Assembly: GCF_905220415.1 (NCBI RefSeq)
Contig: NC_059538.1
Span: 8,246,001-8,310,000 of the forward strand
Source: Colias croceus
Lineage: Eukaryota; Arthropoda; Insecta; Lepidoptera; Pieridae
Direction: 5' to 3'
Length of the DNA stretch: 64,000 nt
Position 1 is the first letter of the stretch; each line of letters starts with the position of its first letter. The notes under the pieces are model-generated. The model made no database searches. It was not told where the DNA came from and worked only from the letters and a program-made list of their open reading frames with translations. Below are positions 1 through 11,499 of this stretch, piece by piece. The position numbers and the translations under genes were made by a program.

Positions 1-1240
1 TGTTTTTACTTACAAGAATTAATCTGATTGAAAAACTTAATTATACAATGTGAATTTTTTATAGCTTGGAATTTACTTGGCGTTTCCTTATCGTAAGTAT
101 ATTATTAATGAAATCGACGTTTAATATTAGATACTTCATACATAAATATTTGAAATGTTGTGTATTTTGATTTCAATGTGCTACGGAACTGCTTATAGAA
201 TTATACAGAGAAATTACATTTTTAATATTTATAATCTGGCAATCAGTTATCTTCGCTCTAAGCCAAAGAATAAACATACTCTAAAAATAAGGTCGCAAAA
301 TTAAACACCAATACATAGAACAAACAACATAGACGGAAAATTTCTTACATTTTTTGATTTGATAACAAAAAATATTCTTATCACTCTTATTAACAGATGA
401 TGCAGTAACGAGATGAAGATAGCACGTAACTGTGACTCGTCAACTTGATTGCATTTATATTGATTCAATGTAAGACGGACTTCGATAAGTATGGTCTACA
501 AAAATTTGCCGTATAGATTATGTAACTTCGATTAGGTCAATAATTAAACGTTTGTTGTTTCAGAGAATCACATTATATACGTTGTGATGATTATATACTT
601 CGATGATGATGATTGCATCATTTATTTGTAACCCCCACACATTATGAATATTTAAGCGTTTTAAACTGCATTGTTATTTATCCTCATTCTAACATCAATT
701 CAGTGTTATTGTTACAAATTATCTTGTTCTTAAATTGTTATAATTTCAGATTGATATAAATAAAACATGTTTGATACAAGACTTCCGTACTTCCGTTTAA
801 ATAAAAAATATAATAGATGCTAACACGTTACATTAAAAACATCAGTATTTATGCGTAAAAATATTATGCAGCTTTCTGAATAAAGTCTTTGTTGTCTTCA
901 TCTCGCTGACTGATTACGCGTGGTTTTTGTTTTCTATTGAGAAATACCAGAACACAGCGGAATTAATTCATACAGTGTATTAATATACCTATATATATAC
1001 AAATGTATTGTACGAATGAATATTTGGTTTGTTTGTTGAATTAAGCGTAATTGTGGTCAAGACTGACTGACGAAAATTGTTTAGTAAAAGGCCGAAGTAT
1101 CACAATTATTCGGGCTTTGGCAAAGTCATTATGTCAGACCTGAGGTTTGACCAGTCAAATCTACAGTGCCCGAGCTTCGGGGTTTGACTATAAAATTATA
1201 TATATAATACTTATTCAATTTTAATTTCCAGAATAATAGC
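1..1240. other. Gene-poor AT-rich stretch
   Basis: No ORF with splice signals or recognisable protein was found on either strand. The sequence is AT-rich with scattered short direct repeats. Nothing here can be annotated with support. Confidence 0.4.
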
Positions 1241-1254
1241 GACCATTACATTTT

Positions 1255-1380
1255 TGGCGCGTTGATAGTAAATTTTCCTGGTCGTGTCATGGCAATAACT
1301 TTACGTCATGGAGTAAAGCGACTTTGGTATCTTGAACCTTGCCAAAGAAGTTTCACTTCTTACACGTGTACTCAGCACAC
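1255..1380 (-). repeat. Dispersed repeat, 'AGAAGTTTCACTTC' family, copy 1
   Basis: The stretch contains GGCGCGTTGA, ATGGAGTAAAGCGAC, CTTGCCAAAGAAGTTTCACTTC and then ACACGTGTACTCAGCACAC. The same blocks in the same order recur near 34823, 51600 and 59885 in this window. It is therefore a member of a multicopy non-coding family, probably a MITE. No coding capacity. Confidence 0.65.
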
Positions 1381-1467
1381 CTCTATTTTTAACTTATTTT
1401 AGGTGATACTTAGCGGTTAATAATACGGTCGTCTTATAGTCTTTTAGTGTTATTACAAATAGATTAG

Positions 1468-1692
1468 ACTAGCTTTCCGCCAGCGGCTTCGCCCGCGTTT
1501 TCAAAGAAAATCCCGCGTAGTTCCCTTCCCGTGGGATTTCCGGGATAAAACCATGAGTTAATCCAAGTTACCCTCTATATGTGTGACAAATTTCATTATA
1601 ATCGGTTCAGTAGTATTTGCGTGAAAGAGTGACAAACATACTCATAAATCCATCCTCACAAACTTTCGCATTTATAATATTAGTAGGATAGG
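1468..1692 (+). repeat. Short interspersed repeat with 'GCGGCTTCGCCCGCG' head
   Basis: It begins with AGCTTTCCGCCAGCGGCTTC, passes through TCGGTTCAGTAGTATTTGCG and ends in TTTCGCATTTATAATATTAG. The same head, middle and tail recur in either orientation at about 20346, 49085, 55740, 56605 and 61840, so this is a high-copy lepidopteran non-autonomous element. The clade (SINE or RTE-LINE 3' end) cannot be decided by eye. Confidence 0.7.
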
Positions 1693-1952
1693 ATAGGATT
1701 CGCACATGATTTGTTTACAAAATAATATCTAATGGGCCTACGTCTTGGAGATATTTTGCGTATTTGGATAGATCACGTCATGATAATTTATAAAGAAATT
1801 AGTCTAAATTAAAATACCTATGTTTAAACAGGTTTATTGTTTACAACGCAAATGTGGCCACTGTATTAAAATTCTATGCCTAATAATATCTTCAAACTCG
1901 AAAAATCTATGTCGAAAACGTCGTTATCAATATTTGAATGTTTACCTAACTT

Positions 1953-2188
1953 AGGGGGCGTCCATAAATTACATGAGGTGTTTTAGGGGGGGGGGGGGGG
2001 AGGGGATCGAGTCATATCTCATCTATCCTTACGTTGAGGAGAGGAGGGGTCTCGGCAAAATATCACGCAATTTTTTTTTCCGATTGACAAAACAAACTAC
2101 CTATACTTACCTACTCTTTTGGTCCATTTAATCAATTCAAAAAATTGAAAAAGCCCCTCACGTAATTATTAATGAATAAGGGAGCCTT
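1953..2188. repeat. Inverted-repeat element with a 15-G run
   Basis: The left end (CATAAATTACATGAGG) is inversely related to the right end (CCTCACGTAATTATTAATG). Just inside the left end is an uninterrupted run of 15 guanines (1986-2000) followed by AGGGG. It looks like a non-autonomous element. The G run is prone to length error and could fold into a quadruplex. Confidence 0.5.
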
Positions 2189-2189
2189 A

Positions 2190-3280
2190 TTTAGTTCGAT
2201 ACATAATTTTAAACAAATTTTTATTATTTACATGATATTTAATACCTAACATCTGGTCTGTGGGAATATTCAGATTATTGACAATATAAAATAAAATGCA
2301 TTCGTAATATTTCTAAGGACTGATTAAATTTCGCCAAACTTTACATACATGTACAGAGAGTTCGATGTATTTTGGCTCGCGAGGTTTTATTGGATTCCTT
2401 TTTTGACATTGGGTACATTTAGGTACATTTGCATTATAAAACATTAATTAAAAAAGATAAAAAATAATGGTGTTGGTGCTAAATTGCACAATTTATTGTT
2501 TTAATTCCTTGGAATCAATAAACAATCAAATAATCCAAATGCAATCTCAATCAGCGATACTTATTTTGAAATTCACAACATTCGAAAAGACATTTTTTCC
2601 TTAAATTAAAAAATTCGTAGAAAGCATTGCATTCGTTGATATTTTATTAAATTAGTTTTAAATCATAAGAATTTTTGCTGCATTGCATGTTTGTTTTGCG
2701 TGTGAAAAGAAACGCTGATCGTGCTTTACAGTCACGGCCGCGCGGATCATTCATTGTAGTGGCAGTAAAACCTTAAACTTAGACAATATAAATAACATAG
2801 TAGCACATAATAACACCAAGAATAACACGGTCACTAAATCCGCTTTATATTTTGATTGATAAATACTTTTCAAAATTAATAATAAGACTTTTTTAACATT
2901 TTCTTTCGCGGTTAATGTAGGTACCTGAATTTTTTAGTACTTATGGTAATGTCTCACTTTGAAATGACTCGTTTTTGGTGCCTCGACTTTTGGTAAGGTT
3001 CAGTAGGAATATCTACAGATATTATATACTTTTCTTCGAAATTTGATACAATTCCTAAACACAAGTACGGTAGTACCTACGTATGACATATTCTTGGTAA
3101 AGATTCCTATAAACAGTAGTAAATCTTTAATGGCTTTGTGTATATCGTAATGATTATAATATATTACATACTAAATATTTATTCGACATATAAATGTGTG
3201 TAAATTCTCATAACATACCACACATTCCATCGAACAATTAAATAATATATAATTGGTACATTATTTAGTGTATATTGATT
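2190..3280. other. Intergenic, nothing recognised
   Basis: The sequence is AT-rich with no coding exon, RNA gene or clear repeat boundary that I can support. A small GC-rich patch (GGCCGCGCGG) lies near 2735. Confidence 0.4.
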
Positions 3281-3529
3281 GTTTTTAACCGACTTCAAAA
3301 AAAGAAGGAGGTTATCAATTCGGCCGGTATGTTTTTTTTTTAAATGTATGTACACCGATTACTCCGAGGTTTCTGAACCGATTTACGTGATTCTTTTTTT
3401 GTTCGATGCGGGATGGTGTCGAATTGGTCCCATAAAAATTTTATTCGGATAGTAGTTTTTATTTTATGAGCATTTTTGTCTGTATTTGTAAATGTTGCAA
3501 GTGCAAGTTTGAAGTCGGTTGTTTTTAAC
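3281..3529. mobile_element. MITE-like element with ACCGACTTCAAA inverted ends
   Basis: The left end reads GTTTTTAACCGACTTCAAA and the right end TTTGAAGTCGGTTGTTTTTAA. They are inverted copies about 250 bp apart. The interior (CCGATTACTCCGAGGTTTCT, TGATTC, GGATGGTGTCG) matches a repeat style I know as abundant in lepidopteran genomes. It has no ORF and so is non-autonomous. Confidence 0.7.
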
Positions 3530-3870
3530 GCAGTTTTACTTGTATATTAATCAGGAATGACGTACCTACCTACTAAACATACCTACACATAAACTTATAG
3601 ACTACAGCTGCTACAGCCCCTTGCCAAAATATAGGTAGATGGATTATTTGAAGCACCAGGTGACGTATATAGGTACATATAGGACGATATAAGAGCATAA
3701 AATAATAAGATTCAGTATGCCGTCACCTTTAAGCAGTTCGACTTAGTGCAGGTGAGAATGGGTCTGGAAACGGGCATCTGCTGGGCGGGAAACGCGGTAG
3801 AGTATCTACTATCTACTAACCGTTCTCGCAGTTCCGCCCCAAGCAGTGCGACAGAACAAAGTGGGGTTTC

Positions 3871-4165
3871 GGCATTGAGATATACATATGGAGACGACAC
3901 CGCCTACATCACTTATGTTCCGCTCACCATAAGCCATATGGCTTAACTGCACGCTCATTTTTTATTTGTTTTAAAGTGAAACACATCAAATATGCCTTCG
4001 TGTGTGTTACGATATTGCACAAATAATACGGAAAAGTGCAAAGGAATAACTTTCATCGGTAAGTACCTAACAAGATAATAATTTTTAAAACTTAGTTAGA
4101 GCAAAAAAATGGCGCACAGATTTTGTTCGTGGTGTCTACTCCATACGTAGTAATATTATCTCAAT
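3871..4165. repeat. THAP-associated repeat, copy 1
   Basis: ATTGAGATATACATATGGAG at the left is related, in inverted orientation and with small gaps, to the right block ending TAGTAATATTATCTCAAT. The same left and right blocks bound a second copy at 7222-8183. Both copies contain a THAP-type start (ATGCCTTCGTGTGTG). The arrangement suggests a mobile element or a captured promoter plus first exon. Confidence 0.5.
3992..4058 (+). CDS. THAP zinc-finger first exon (isolated, probably transposon-related)
   Basis: The exon encodes MPSCVLRYC, then TNNTEKCKGITFIG, and ends at a canonical donor (G|GTAAGT) after 67 nt, phase 1. MPxC-x4-C followed by a Lys/Gly-Ile-Thr-Phe segment is the usual start of a THAP (C2CH) DNA-binding domain, as found in THAP transcription factors and in P-element-type and other transposase-derived proteins. 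The downstream exon carrying the C-x2-H half was not found. A damaged second copy starts at 7396. This could be the 5' exon of a real gene whose later exons were missed, but a transposon relic is more likely. Confidence 0.45.
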
Positions 4166-5591
4166 CGGTTTCGGTAGGAATCTGAAATAACCACGGCTCT
4201 ATTCCCGGGAGTCAGAGGTATCTATGCAAAATTTCCCCATTATAAAATAGGGGGTGTGTACAGAAGCATGTTTACTCCTACTTGTTAAATTAGGTAAACT
4301 GTAAAGATTATTATTTAAAACGATAATTTTTTTATCAATCTTATCTCTCTATACCTATTTGAATATTTACATAAATTATTCCGGGTTTGCTTCTGTAATC
4401 AGTTGATAAGTGCAATATAAACTTTACAAGAGAACGTATCTATTTATCTAGTGCCTACGTCATGTATCGCCATAAAATGATGATACCGTTTTAATTTCTT
4501 CTTTCTGTCATGATATGTAAGATTTTATTTACTTTCTATGGCCTATAGTGTTCTGTGAAATGTGAGATATTTAAGCACAATGATTGTAAAGTCATTATTT
4601 ATACAACAAAAATAACGCACATACGCATCTAATTAGGTTTACGTAAGATGACGATGTGATTGACATCAATCCATTTGAAAAATATCAGTTGATGATGCTA
4701 ATATCTGCTACAATTTTTAATAGTAGGTACACCTTTAGTACACATTGTCGATACATAATAGTCAAAACTGATAGCATAGGAAAGAAAATAGGTTTTAAAG
4801 TGAAACTTTTATTACATCTTCTCAAACTTTTTGGTCTGTGTAGCGCATGTCGCGTGACGCACGATACGTACGATAATTATCGTACTTTTTAGTTAAATGT
4901 CTATAGTGTGAAAAAAAGTTTCACTTTTACCGTGGTTTCATAAAACCACACAACTTTTTTATTTCCTATCTGACACCTGTGCACCTACTTACAGATTTAT
5001 AAGAGTTCGTGCTTTGATAATGATTAGAATTTTCAATTGCAGTTACACTACATATTATTTACATTTATGTAACATCAATTAAAAATTCTAAACAAAGCTT
5101 GTTAACATATTGTATATCGATTATCCATTAGTAATTAATTATTGTTTCATATAAGCGATATGCACGTTAATCACGATTTATGTATATAAATAATTACAAA
5201 TGTTACGAGACGTGACATGTAACTCTATTTCTATTTTTTTTTGTGGTTCTCCATCTTATAAAATTTTGCTGAAAATAACTTGTGTTAAACTTAGTCTCTG
5301 CTCACAGAACATATAAAAGGTTTTACTTATACAGTTCTGTGTCTCTGCTCACGTGAGAGCATGATATCAGTGACTTTCTAAATTACCTATTAGTTGTTAT
5401 TATATTTCTCCCACTTATTTCAATTGTAATATTAAATCACGAATCACGAGTATATTCTGGCACATCACGTATTAACCAAATGCCTGCAATACGTGATATT
5501 TATTGCAAATTGTAGGTATGTACTTGGGGGTGTGTCAAAGTCACCGTTCAGTGGAAAATAGTCAAGTGAGAAATTGTTAAGCAGTTACTAC
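4166..5591. other. Intergenic with a fold-back at 4798-4929
   Basis: AAAGTGAAACTTTT at about 4798 and AAAAGTTTCACTTT at about 4915 form 14-bp inverted ends around a palindromic centre (ACGATACGTACGATAATTATCG). The end sequence resembles the AGAAGTTTCACTTC family seen elsewhere. No coding exon was recognised in the rest. Confidence 0.45.
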
Positions 5592-5723
5592 ATGTTCCGG
5601 TTGTTCGTTGATTTGATTGTTATTCTAGTGTGCAGTGGGGTCATCATACTGAATGGTGACAATAAGCACAATGTGGCTATTGAAGACCCGTGTGACGGCA
5701 GGCGGCGTGTCTGCCACTTGTAG
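5592..5723 (+). CDS. Putative 43-aa secreted peptide (or signal-peptide first exon)
   Basis: The ORF opens with a textbook signal peptide, MFRLFVDLIVILVCSGVII followed by LNG: a basic residue near the start and a hydrophobic core rich in Val, Ile and Leu. About 21 residues follow, acidic then basic, containing two cysteines and an Arg triplet (DPCDGRRRVCHL), and end at TAG. An insect-type initiator-like TTCAGTGG lies about 50 bases upstream, though this may be chance. I do not recognise the family. It may be complete, or a first exon that splices before the TAG. Against it: the ORF is short and there is no homology evidence. Confidence 0.3.
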   Translation: MFRLFVDLIVILVCSGVIILNGDNKHNVAIEDPCDGRRRVCHL

Positions 5724-7220
5724 CCGGCCTCAATAGAGCAGCGGCCAGCGGCCAGCGGCGATTCCATAGATTTCTTTCTTTTTAAAAAAACATTCTAGGA
5801 CGTTTTGAAATAAATTCTTAAAAAAAAGTATTGAATTTCTAAGAAGGTTCATTGGGTTGTTGAATATTTTTGTTTTAAACAGTTAAACATAGTTTAAAAA
5901 TACAATTTAATACAAAATACTTGATTAATTGTTATGACTTAAGATTAATTTATATTTAATATTAGTGCGACACTCTTCACACGGCATTTAAAAATGAGTG
6001 TAAAAAAATCAGTACATTTTTACAGATAACGTAATGTAGAAAATTTTGACATAATCTGTGGTTTATGGATTGAAAAAAAAATGTAATACCTACACAGGTT
6101 ATCATATTTTATTACTTTAATTTAATAATATTTTTATTTTATAATTATTGATAAAAATAAGAAATTATAATAAATATTCAATATAAAGTGTTAGAATACA
6201 ATTATAGATAGCAGTACAATTAGGTAATGTACAGGTAGGTACATTTCACATATCTAATTAGGAGTATCAAATTCTGAATTCAGTAATTGCCTTTAATTTA
6301 AAATAGGTATGTGCAATAATTAATGTATTTATTATAAAATAAGATAGTGTCTAACCTAGTTCAATTATTTAAAACGAGTTAAATTGCACTACTCAATTTA
6401 GCACGTTTCACATTTACTTTAACATTAGATAATTTAAAAAAAATATCTAAAAGTTAAACATTGTTATATTGATCGCGTTGAAAATGAAGATAAGTAAATG
6501 TAATATTCAGTTGTTCATTAATGTTTGTAATTAATTTAATATCATTCCGCTATTAATTACTGCTTCGATTGTTACATTACGTCGGTAAAAACATTTTGTT
6601 TTTACTTTTTAGGTTTCAGAAATATAAACATTTAATTGAATTTCGTCTGGCGCGTCTCCATGTTTTCAATAATTTATATATTAACGGGAACAGTAATTGT
6701 TTCAGCAGTCAAATGTGCAGAATGATGTTCGAGCAGACCAATGAAGGTGTGCAAATTTGAGAATGTCATTCATTACGCTTTATAATGTAGAAAATTTATA
6801 TAGAAATGATTAAGACCAAGATCACATTAAACTAACTAAGTACTGAACTACTGAAGTATGGCGTTTTGGTGAGTAAGTGAAACCAAAGTACCTACCTAGT
6901 ATTGATAAATTTTTAAAAGCATTTGAATGCTACACAGACTTAGGCTACAGAAGTAAGAAATAAATAGTTTTATTTTTAACAGATTAAGTAACTAATAAAT
7001 TGTAGTCTGTATATTTTATTTTGAATGAAAATTTGTAGATTTTTCTATTAGTGTGAAAAATCGAAAAAACGCGGCGGGTGAAAAACTACAAACGAATTCA
7101 TGTGTGTATGTTCTTTATCTGCTTAAACTTATTATGATCATGCTCCATATATTTATTTACCGCATAATATTTTTTATGATGAATCAAAATCAATCGATCC
7201 AAATCGAAAGATAACATCCA
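5724..7220. other. Intergenic, AT-rich
   Basis: A GC-rich tandem patch (GCGGCCAGCGGCCAGCGGCG, about 5741-5760) follows the small ORF. One exon-like segment bounded by TTTTTAG and AAG|GTGTGC occurs at 6613-6743, but it joins to nothing. The rest is AT-rich and featureless. Confidence 0.35.
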
Positions 7221-7221
7221 A

Positions 7222-8183
7222 GCATTGAGCGTTATTATACTACGTATAGAGAAGACATCGCCTACATCGCTAATGTTCCGCTCAAGTGAGGTCAACCGGC
7301 CACACTGCACTCAGTCGCTTGCTCGCTCATTGGTGCGAATGTCAGGCTCATTTATTGTTTGTTTTAAAGTGAAACTTTGGTAAAACTCATCAAATATGCC
7401 TTCGTGTGTGTAATTAATATTGCCATTTTGCGTAATTTGTCATAGACTAAACATTTAAGAAATGATATTGGGTATGAAATAAGTTTTGTTAGTAATATTA
7501 GCTGACGTATATTTTATAGCGGAAAATAATAATTTTACACATTTACAAATACATAGAATGAGGTTATTAATTGAAAAAAGGTTAAATCATGAAAGATGAA
7601 AGTCAATTACTTGCTCACCAATTTTTTTTTGCTTCATTGATTGGTTTTAAATTTTAATTGACATTGTATAAGCTACTCACTTGTAGTTATAATAGAATTA
7701 TTATTTATTTATTCAGAGATAATTGGTAACATTTTTTTAATTCAAGGTTTGAGGGTGATGAACTAAATAAACATTATGTACAAAATTATACGGCATTTAC
7801 TTATTTTCTAAAAAAGACACATAGCCCTGACTGAACCTATTAGTCTAAACAGCGAGATGTCACAAAAAAAAATATTCCTTATGACGTCATTATTTAAATC
7901 ATTCTATATAATATGCCAGATATTGTTTGCCCCCCAGAGTAAAGTCAGTTTATACGTAAAATAAATATTATAATGAAAATTTTAAGTCAACGAACGTGCA
8001 TGTAAGAAATGCTCCCAATAAAATAGACAGAATATTCACAAAGTATCGCCTCTATAGCGGTGAGTCGGTGACATCGCTTAATTTATGACTAGCCGCTTAT
8101 CGCGTGACCCGCACCGCAGCGCATGGCGCACAGATTTTGTTCGTGGTGTCTTCTCTATGAGTAGTAATAATAGCTCAATGCCA
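7222..8183. repeat. THAP-associated repeat, copy 2 (broken)
   Basis: The left block AGCATTGAGCGTTATTATAC and the right block (TTCTCTATGAGTAGTAATAATAGCTCAATGC) are inverted relatives about 960 bp apart. They match the ends of the copy at 3871-4165. Inside, TTTGTTTTAAAGTGAAAC leads to ATGCCTTCGTGTGTGTAA at 7396: the THAP start MPSCV runs straight into a stop codon. This copy is a relic. Confidence 0.5.
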
Positions 8184-8839
8184 TCCAAGTGAAAGTGCGG
8201 TCAAAAACATATCAGAGAATACCAGGGAGACACCGACGATATGAAAAAAAATTACTTCTCTGTAGTACGTAAGTATAAGAATTATAATACTTCAACTTTA
8301 TTTCCATAGGCGTCAGTATCATGATTTCCTTGAAATAAGTATCCTTGATATAATGCATAGAATTGTTATGTAACATTGTCGTCTTATAATCAATATCAAA
8401 ATGTGTAAAATTTATGTATTTATTTAAGGTGTGTTTGATCAGACTGGAAAAAACCGAGACTTCAATACTTGTTCATCTGTTATAACGGATCCTCGCTTGA
8501 TTAATTTTGTGCTCAATTGTCAAGTTAATCCGATCTGTAAGTGAGTACTTGCCATCTCCTATGCAACATTTAATTTTGTTTATGTTATTGACAAAAGTTT
8601 ATTTTCAACATGCGATTAGAAAGGTGTTCTGTGACCTTGGGCATAGGTTACCGATTTAATCCAAAATTTCCTAATGCAAAATATTCAGAAAAACGAATAT
8701 GTAAATTGCTTGTAAATTGTTTAAAAGGCCTTGTTGCAGGTAAATAATACTACTATAATTGGATATCTTGGAAATGGGGGATATCTTAGAAAAAAAAACA
8801 AAAAATTGGTTGTCTGTAAAGTCGGTTTACTGACGATAG

Positions 8840-9004
8840 TTGAACGTGACAACGTCCGATTGTGCTTCTTTGTCGCTCGTTCCGCGCTCTCGCTTGCACT
8901 TCAAGCCTTACATGGAACGCCTCAGAGCGAGGTAACGCCGCATGAGTCATGTTTTTTCGTGCGTGCAGCCGGCTATATCGAAGTATAAGACGTTGTGACG
9001 TCAA
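8840..9004. mobile_element. Short TIR element (MITE-like)
   Basis: TTGAACGTGACAACGTCC at the left and GACGTTGTGACGTCAA at the right are imperfect inverted ends about 165 bp apart. The interior is GC-richer than its surroundings (TTGTCGCTCGTTCCGCGCTC). The long overlapping ORFs on both strands here are by-products of that composition. Confidence 0.5.
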
Positions 9005-9159
9005 AAAAAATTTTTTGATTATATATTGCATTGTGATCATTGTAAACATATCCACATTATTTAGGAAGATGACGATGAAAACCCTATGTCTTCCGAAAGA
9101 TTTGGAAGAAATGTTATTTCATACAAGTATCGCTCCTCACGAGGGCTTTGTTCCAGTGG

Positions 9160-11499
9160 GTACAGAATAAGCATACATCTTTATTTTTAATCATTCATTT
9201 TTTAGCTGAAACGGAATATTTAAATTAAAAAACGATTTATGGCTGCGAGGATGGTTTATGTCTCTAAATTCTAATGACTATCAAGTTTTAAGTGTCTGGA
9301 TTTTATCAACCGAAGCAGTAGATACTTATTGCTTTTTTTAAGAATTTTTATAAGCAGGTACTAAATATATATTTATGTATCTCTTTATCAGACATTTTAT
9401 TATTAAAATTGTTAACTGAGATATAAGTGTTTGGTCCGTACATTTCTTAAAAATTTATGTAGACTTCAGAGACCCAAATCCACGTTTTCTTTCCTATAAG
9501 TACCAGAATTATTTATGTACCAACATCCACGAAGCCATATGCATATTATGTGCGAATTTTTATTTTTAAAATTTATATTAAGTACCTAGTAAGTTTGAAA
9601 TACAAAATATAAAATGGAAATCAAGAGTTTTCTAGACGTCATTATAAAAACTAATTTACTTGCATTATGGATTTATAAACAGAAGCATCTACTAATGATA
9701 ACAGTAGTCATATATTTTCAACCATAACTGCGTAATTGTTAAGTAATAATCATGCATTATTTATAAGTAGTTGACTTTGAAATATGTTCTAGAAATTTTT
9801 TAAATTCATTGCCATAGACGCTCATAAAAGCTCGGTTTAAACTTTTAACCAAAAACAACGATGAAACAAAAACATCTAAACTATTATTTAAGTTTCCTTT
9901 GAAATCACTTTTCCTTTTTTATGACCTTGTAATAATTAAAGGTGCATAAAAATAATATTATTAGTTTTTAAATTAGTCAATTATTTAAATTTACTCTTGC
10001 TGCTCTGCATTGCTCCAGATGGATCAATTGACTTCTTATATTCAACTTTTTAACAATGAGGAAATAACATTGGCACGATTTTAACGACTTTATTAATTTA
10101 TGTGACTAATGATTCACAGTATTAATTAATTCATTAAGTCCTTAGATCGTCAAGATTCTCATTCTAATCCGAATTCTATGAATATCGACGTAGGGTTTAA
10201 TGCGAATTTAATAAATAAAGTAAATGTATCACAAAAAATATGATGTGTTATTCTTAGAAGATTTTCAAATCAAATCTAATTATGGTAGTCTATTTCTTGC
10301 GTTTCTATTGAAGCTCCTATTGATATGGCGGTGCTAAAAATAGTTAGCGATGAGGCTAATGTTGGCTATACTTGGAAGGCTCGCACCGTTACGCTGGGAA
10401 CCGGCCGGTGGCGCCAGCGCAGTCGCCGGCCTGGGGTATGTCGACCCTTCTCTTTTGCTTTTTTTCACTACAAGAAGTACTTGCATACTGATGCTCGGTG
10501 ATGAATCATCTATGTAATACTTCATAGAGAAAATTACCGTCCAAGCTATTAAGTACTTGTCGCGCTCGTCCGTAAATAAAGAGATTAATTGTTAATTTGC
10601 TTTCTCGTCTTTGCTAGATTTCCAGATTTATCGTGATGATGTCTAGAAATAAATGTTGTTTAGAAGCGAACTCTATCATTACATAACATCCATTATTATA
10701 TTAATTATTATTTAGGATCTAAACGTGGAAGAGTAAGTGCAAAAATAGCGGAGATGAAATGCAAGATGAATACTTGATAGCTTGCAAGCGGGTCAGTTAC
10801 CCTTGACATTGCCTCAAAAGTTTCTAGGCCAGTCCGTGGAATGCACTGCGGACCTACTGTACACACTTCACTTGTAAAAACATCGGGTAATCGAAAGTTA
10901 AGCGTCGCGCCGTCCGCCGGCACGATCTGATATTGAACCGTTATATAAATACTCCACTGCACTACTCTAATTTTTTGCAGGGCTATTCAGATTAACGAAA
11001 ACTCGATCGGTTAAGTTATGCGCTTACGGTTTATTTTGCGTTTCTGCACCTGCATCCTCCATGGCGACATATTGAAAATATTCAAATAAAGATTTGTTTT
11101 CTATCGTTGGGATTTTTTTTTAATATTTCAGGGAAACGAAATAAGTTACGCTGAGAAAATGCCCATGGATCAAGAAATTTTTCAATTTATTCCAATCACA
11201 GAATTTAATTAATTAAAGATATACAATAACGTTATGGGCAAACTTGGGGCAAACACAAAATGTTTTTATTTTAATTTGTTTGTGCAATTTAATAATCCTT
11301 CTTGGAGAGATAACTGTATCTACTAATTAATAATTGAACAATGAACATGAAAGACGTCAATAAGCACAACAAAAATGTCAATATACTTGCAGAAATAAAT
11401 TAAAGTTGTGGAAAAAATATTATTAACATGTAAATTTTAAATGGCATTTGTAAATTTATTCGGGCATTTGATTAATTATTAGAATTCTGCGTCTTAAAA
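9160..11499. other. Upstream intergenic region of the coiled-coil gene
   Basis: The region is AT-rich. A GC-rich island at 10380-10440 contains CCGGCCGGTGGCGCC and CGCCGGCC. A TATA-like TTATATAAATA at about 10941 follows another GC-rich patch. Either could belong to a promoter of the gene starting at 11500, but position alone is weak evidence. No coding exon is supported. Confidence 0.3.

Noticed and set aside
6613..6743. Exon-like ORF with acceptor TTTTTAG and donor AAG|GTGTGC
   Set aside because: The phases (2 in, 1 out) do not join to any exon found upstream or downstream, and the peptide (FQKYKHLIEF...) is not recognisable.
8731..9170. Overlapping ORFs of 73-89 codons on both strands
   Set aside because: They fall on a short TIR repeat with GC-rich interior. 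Open frames on both strands and no recognisable protein point to composition. One exon-like piece (9065-9159, starting with an acidic EDDDENP) has an acceptor but only a weak donor and no partner exon.
10334..10962. Minus-strand ORFs of 63 and 84 codons near GC-rich patches
   Set aside because: No start context, splice pattern or recognisable domain was found. The GC-rich patches explain the open frames.
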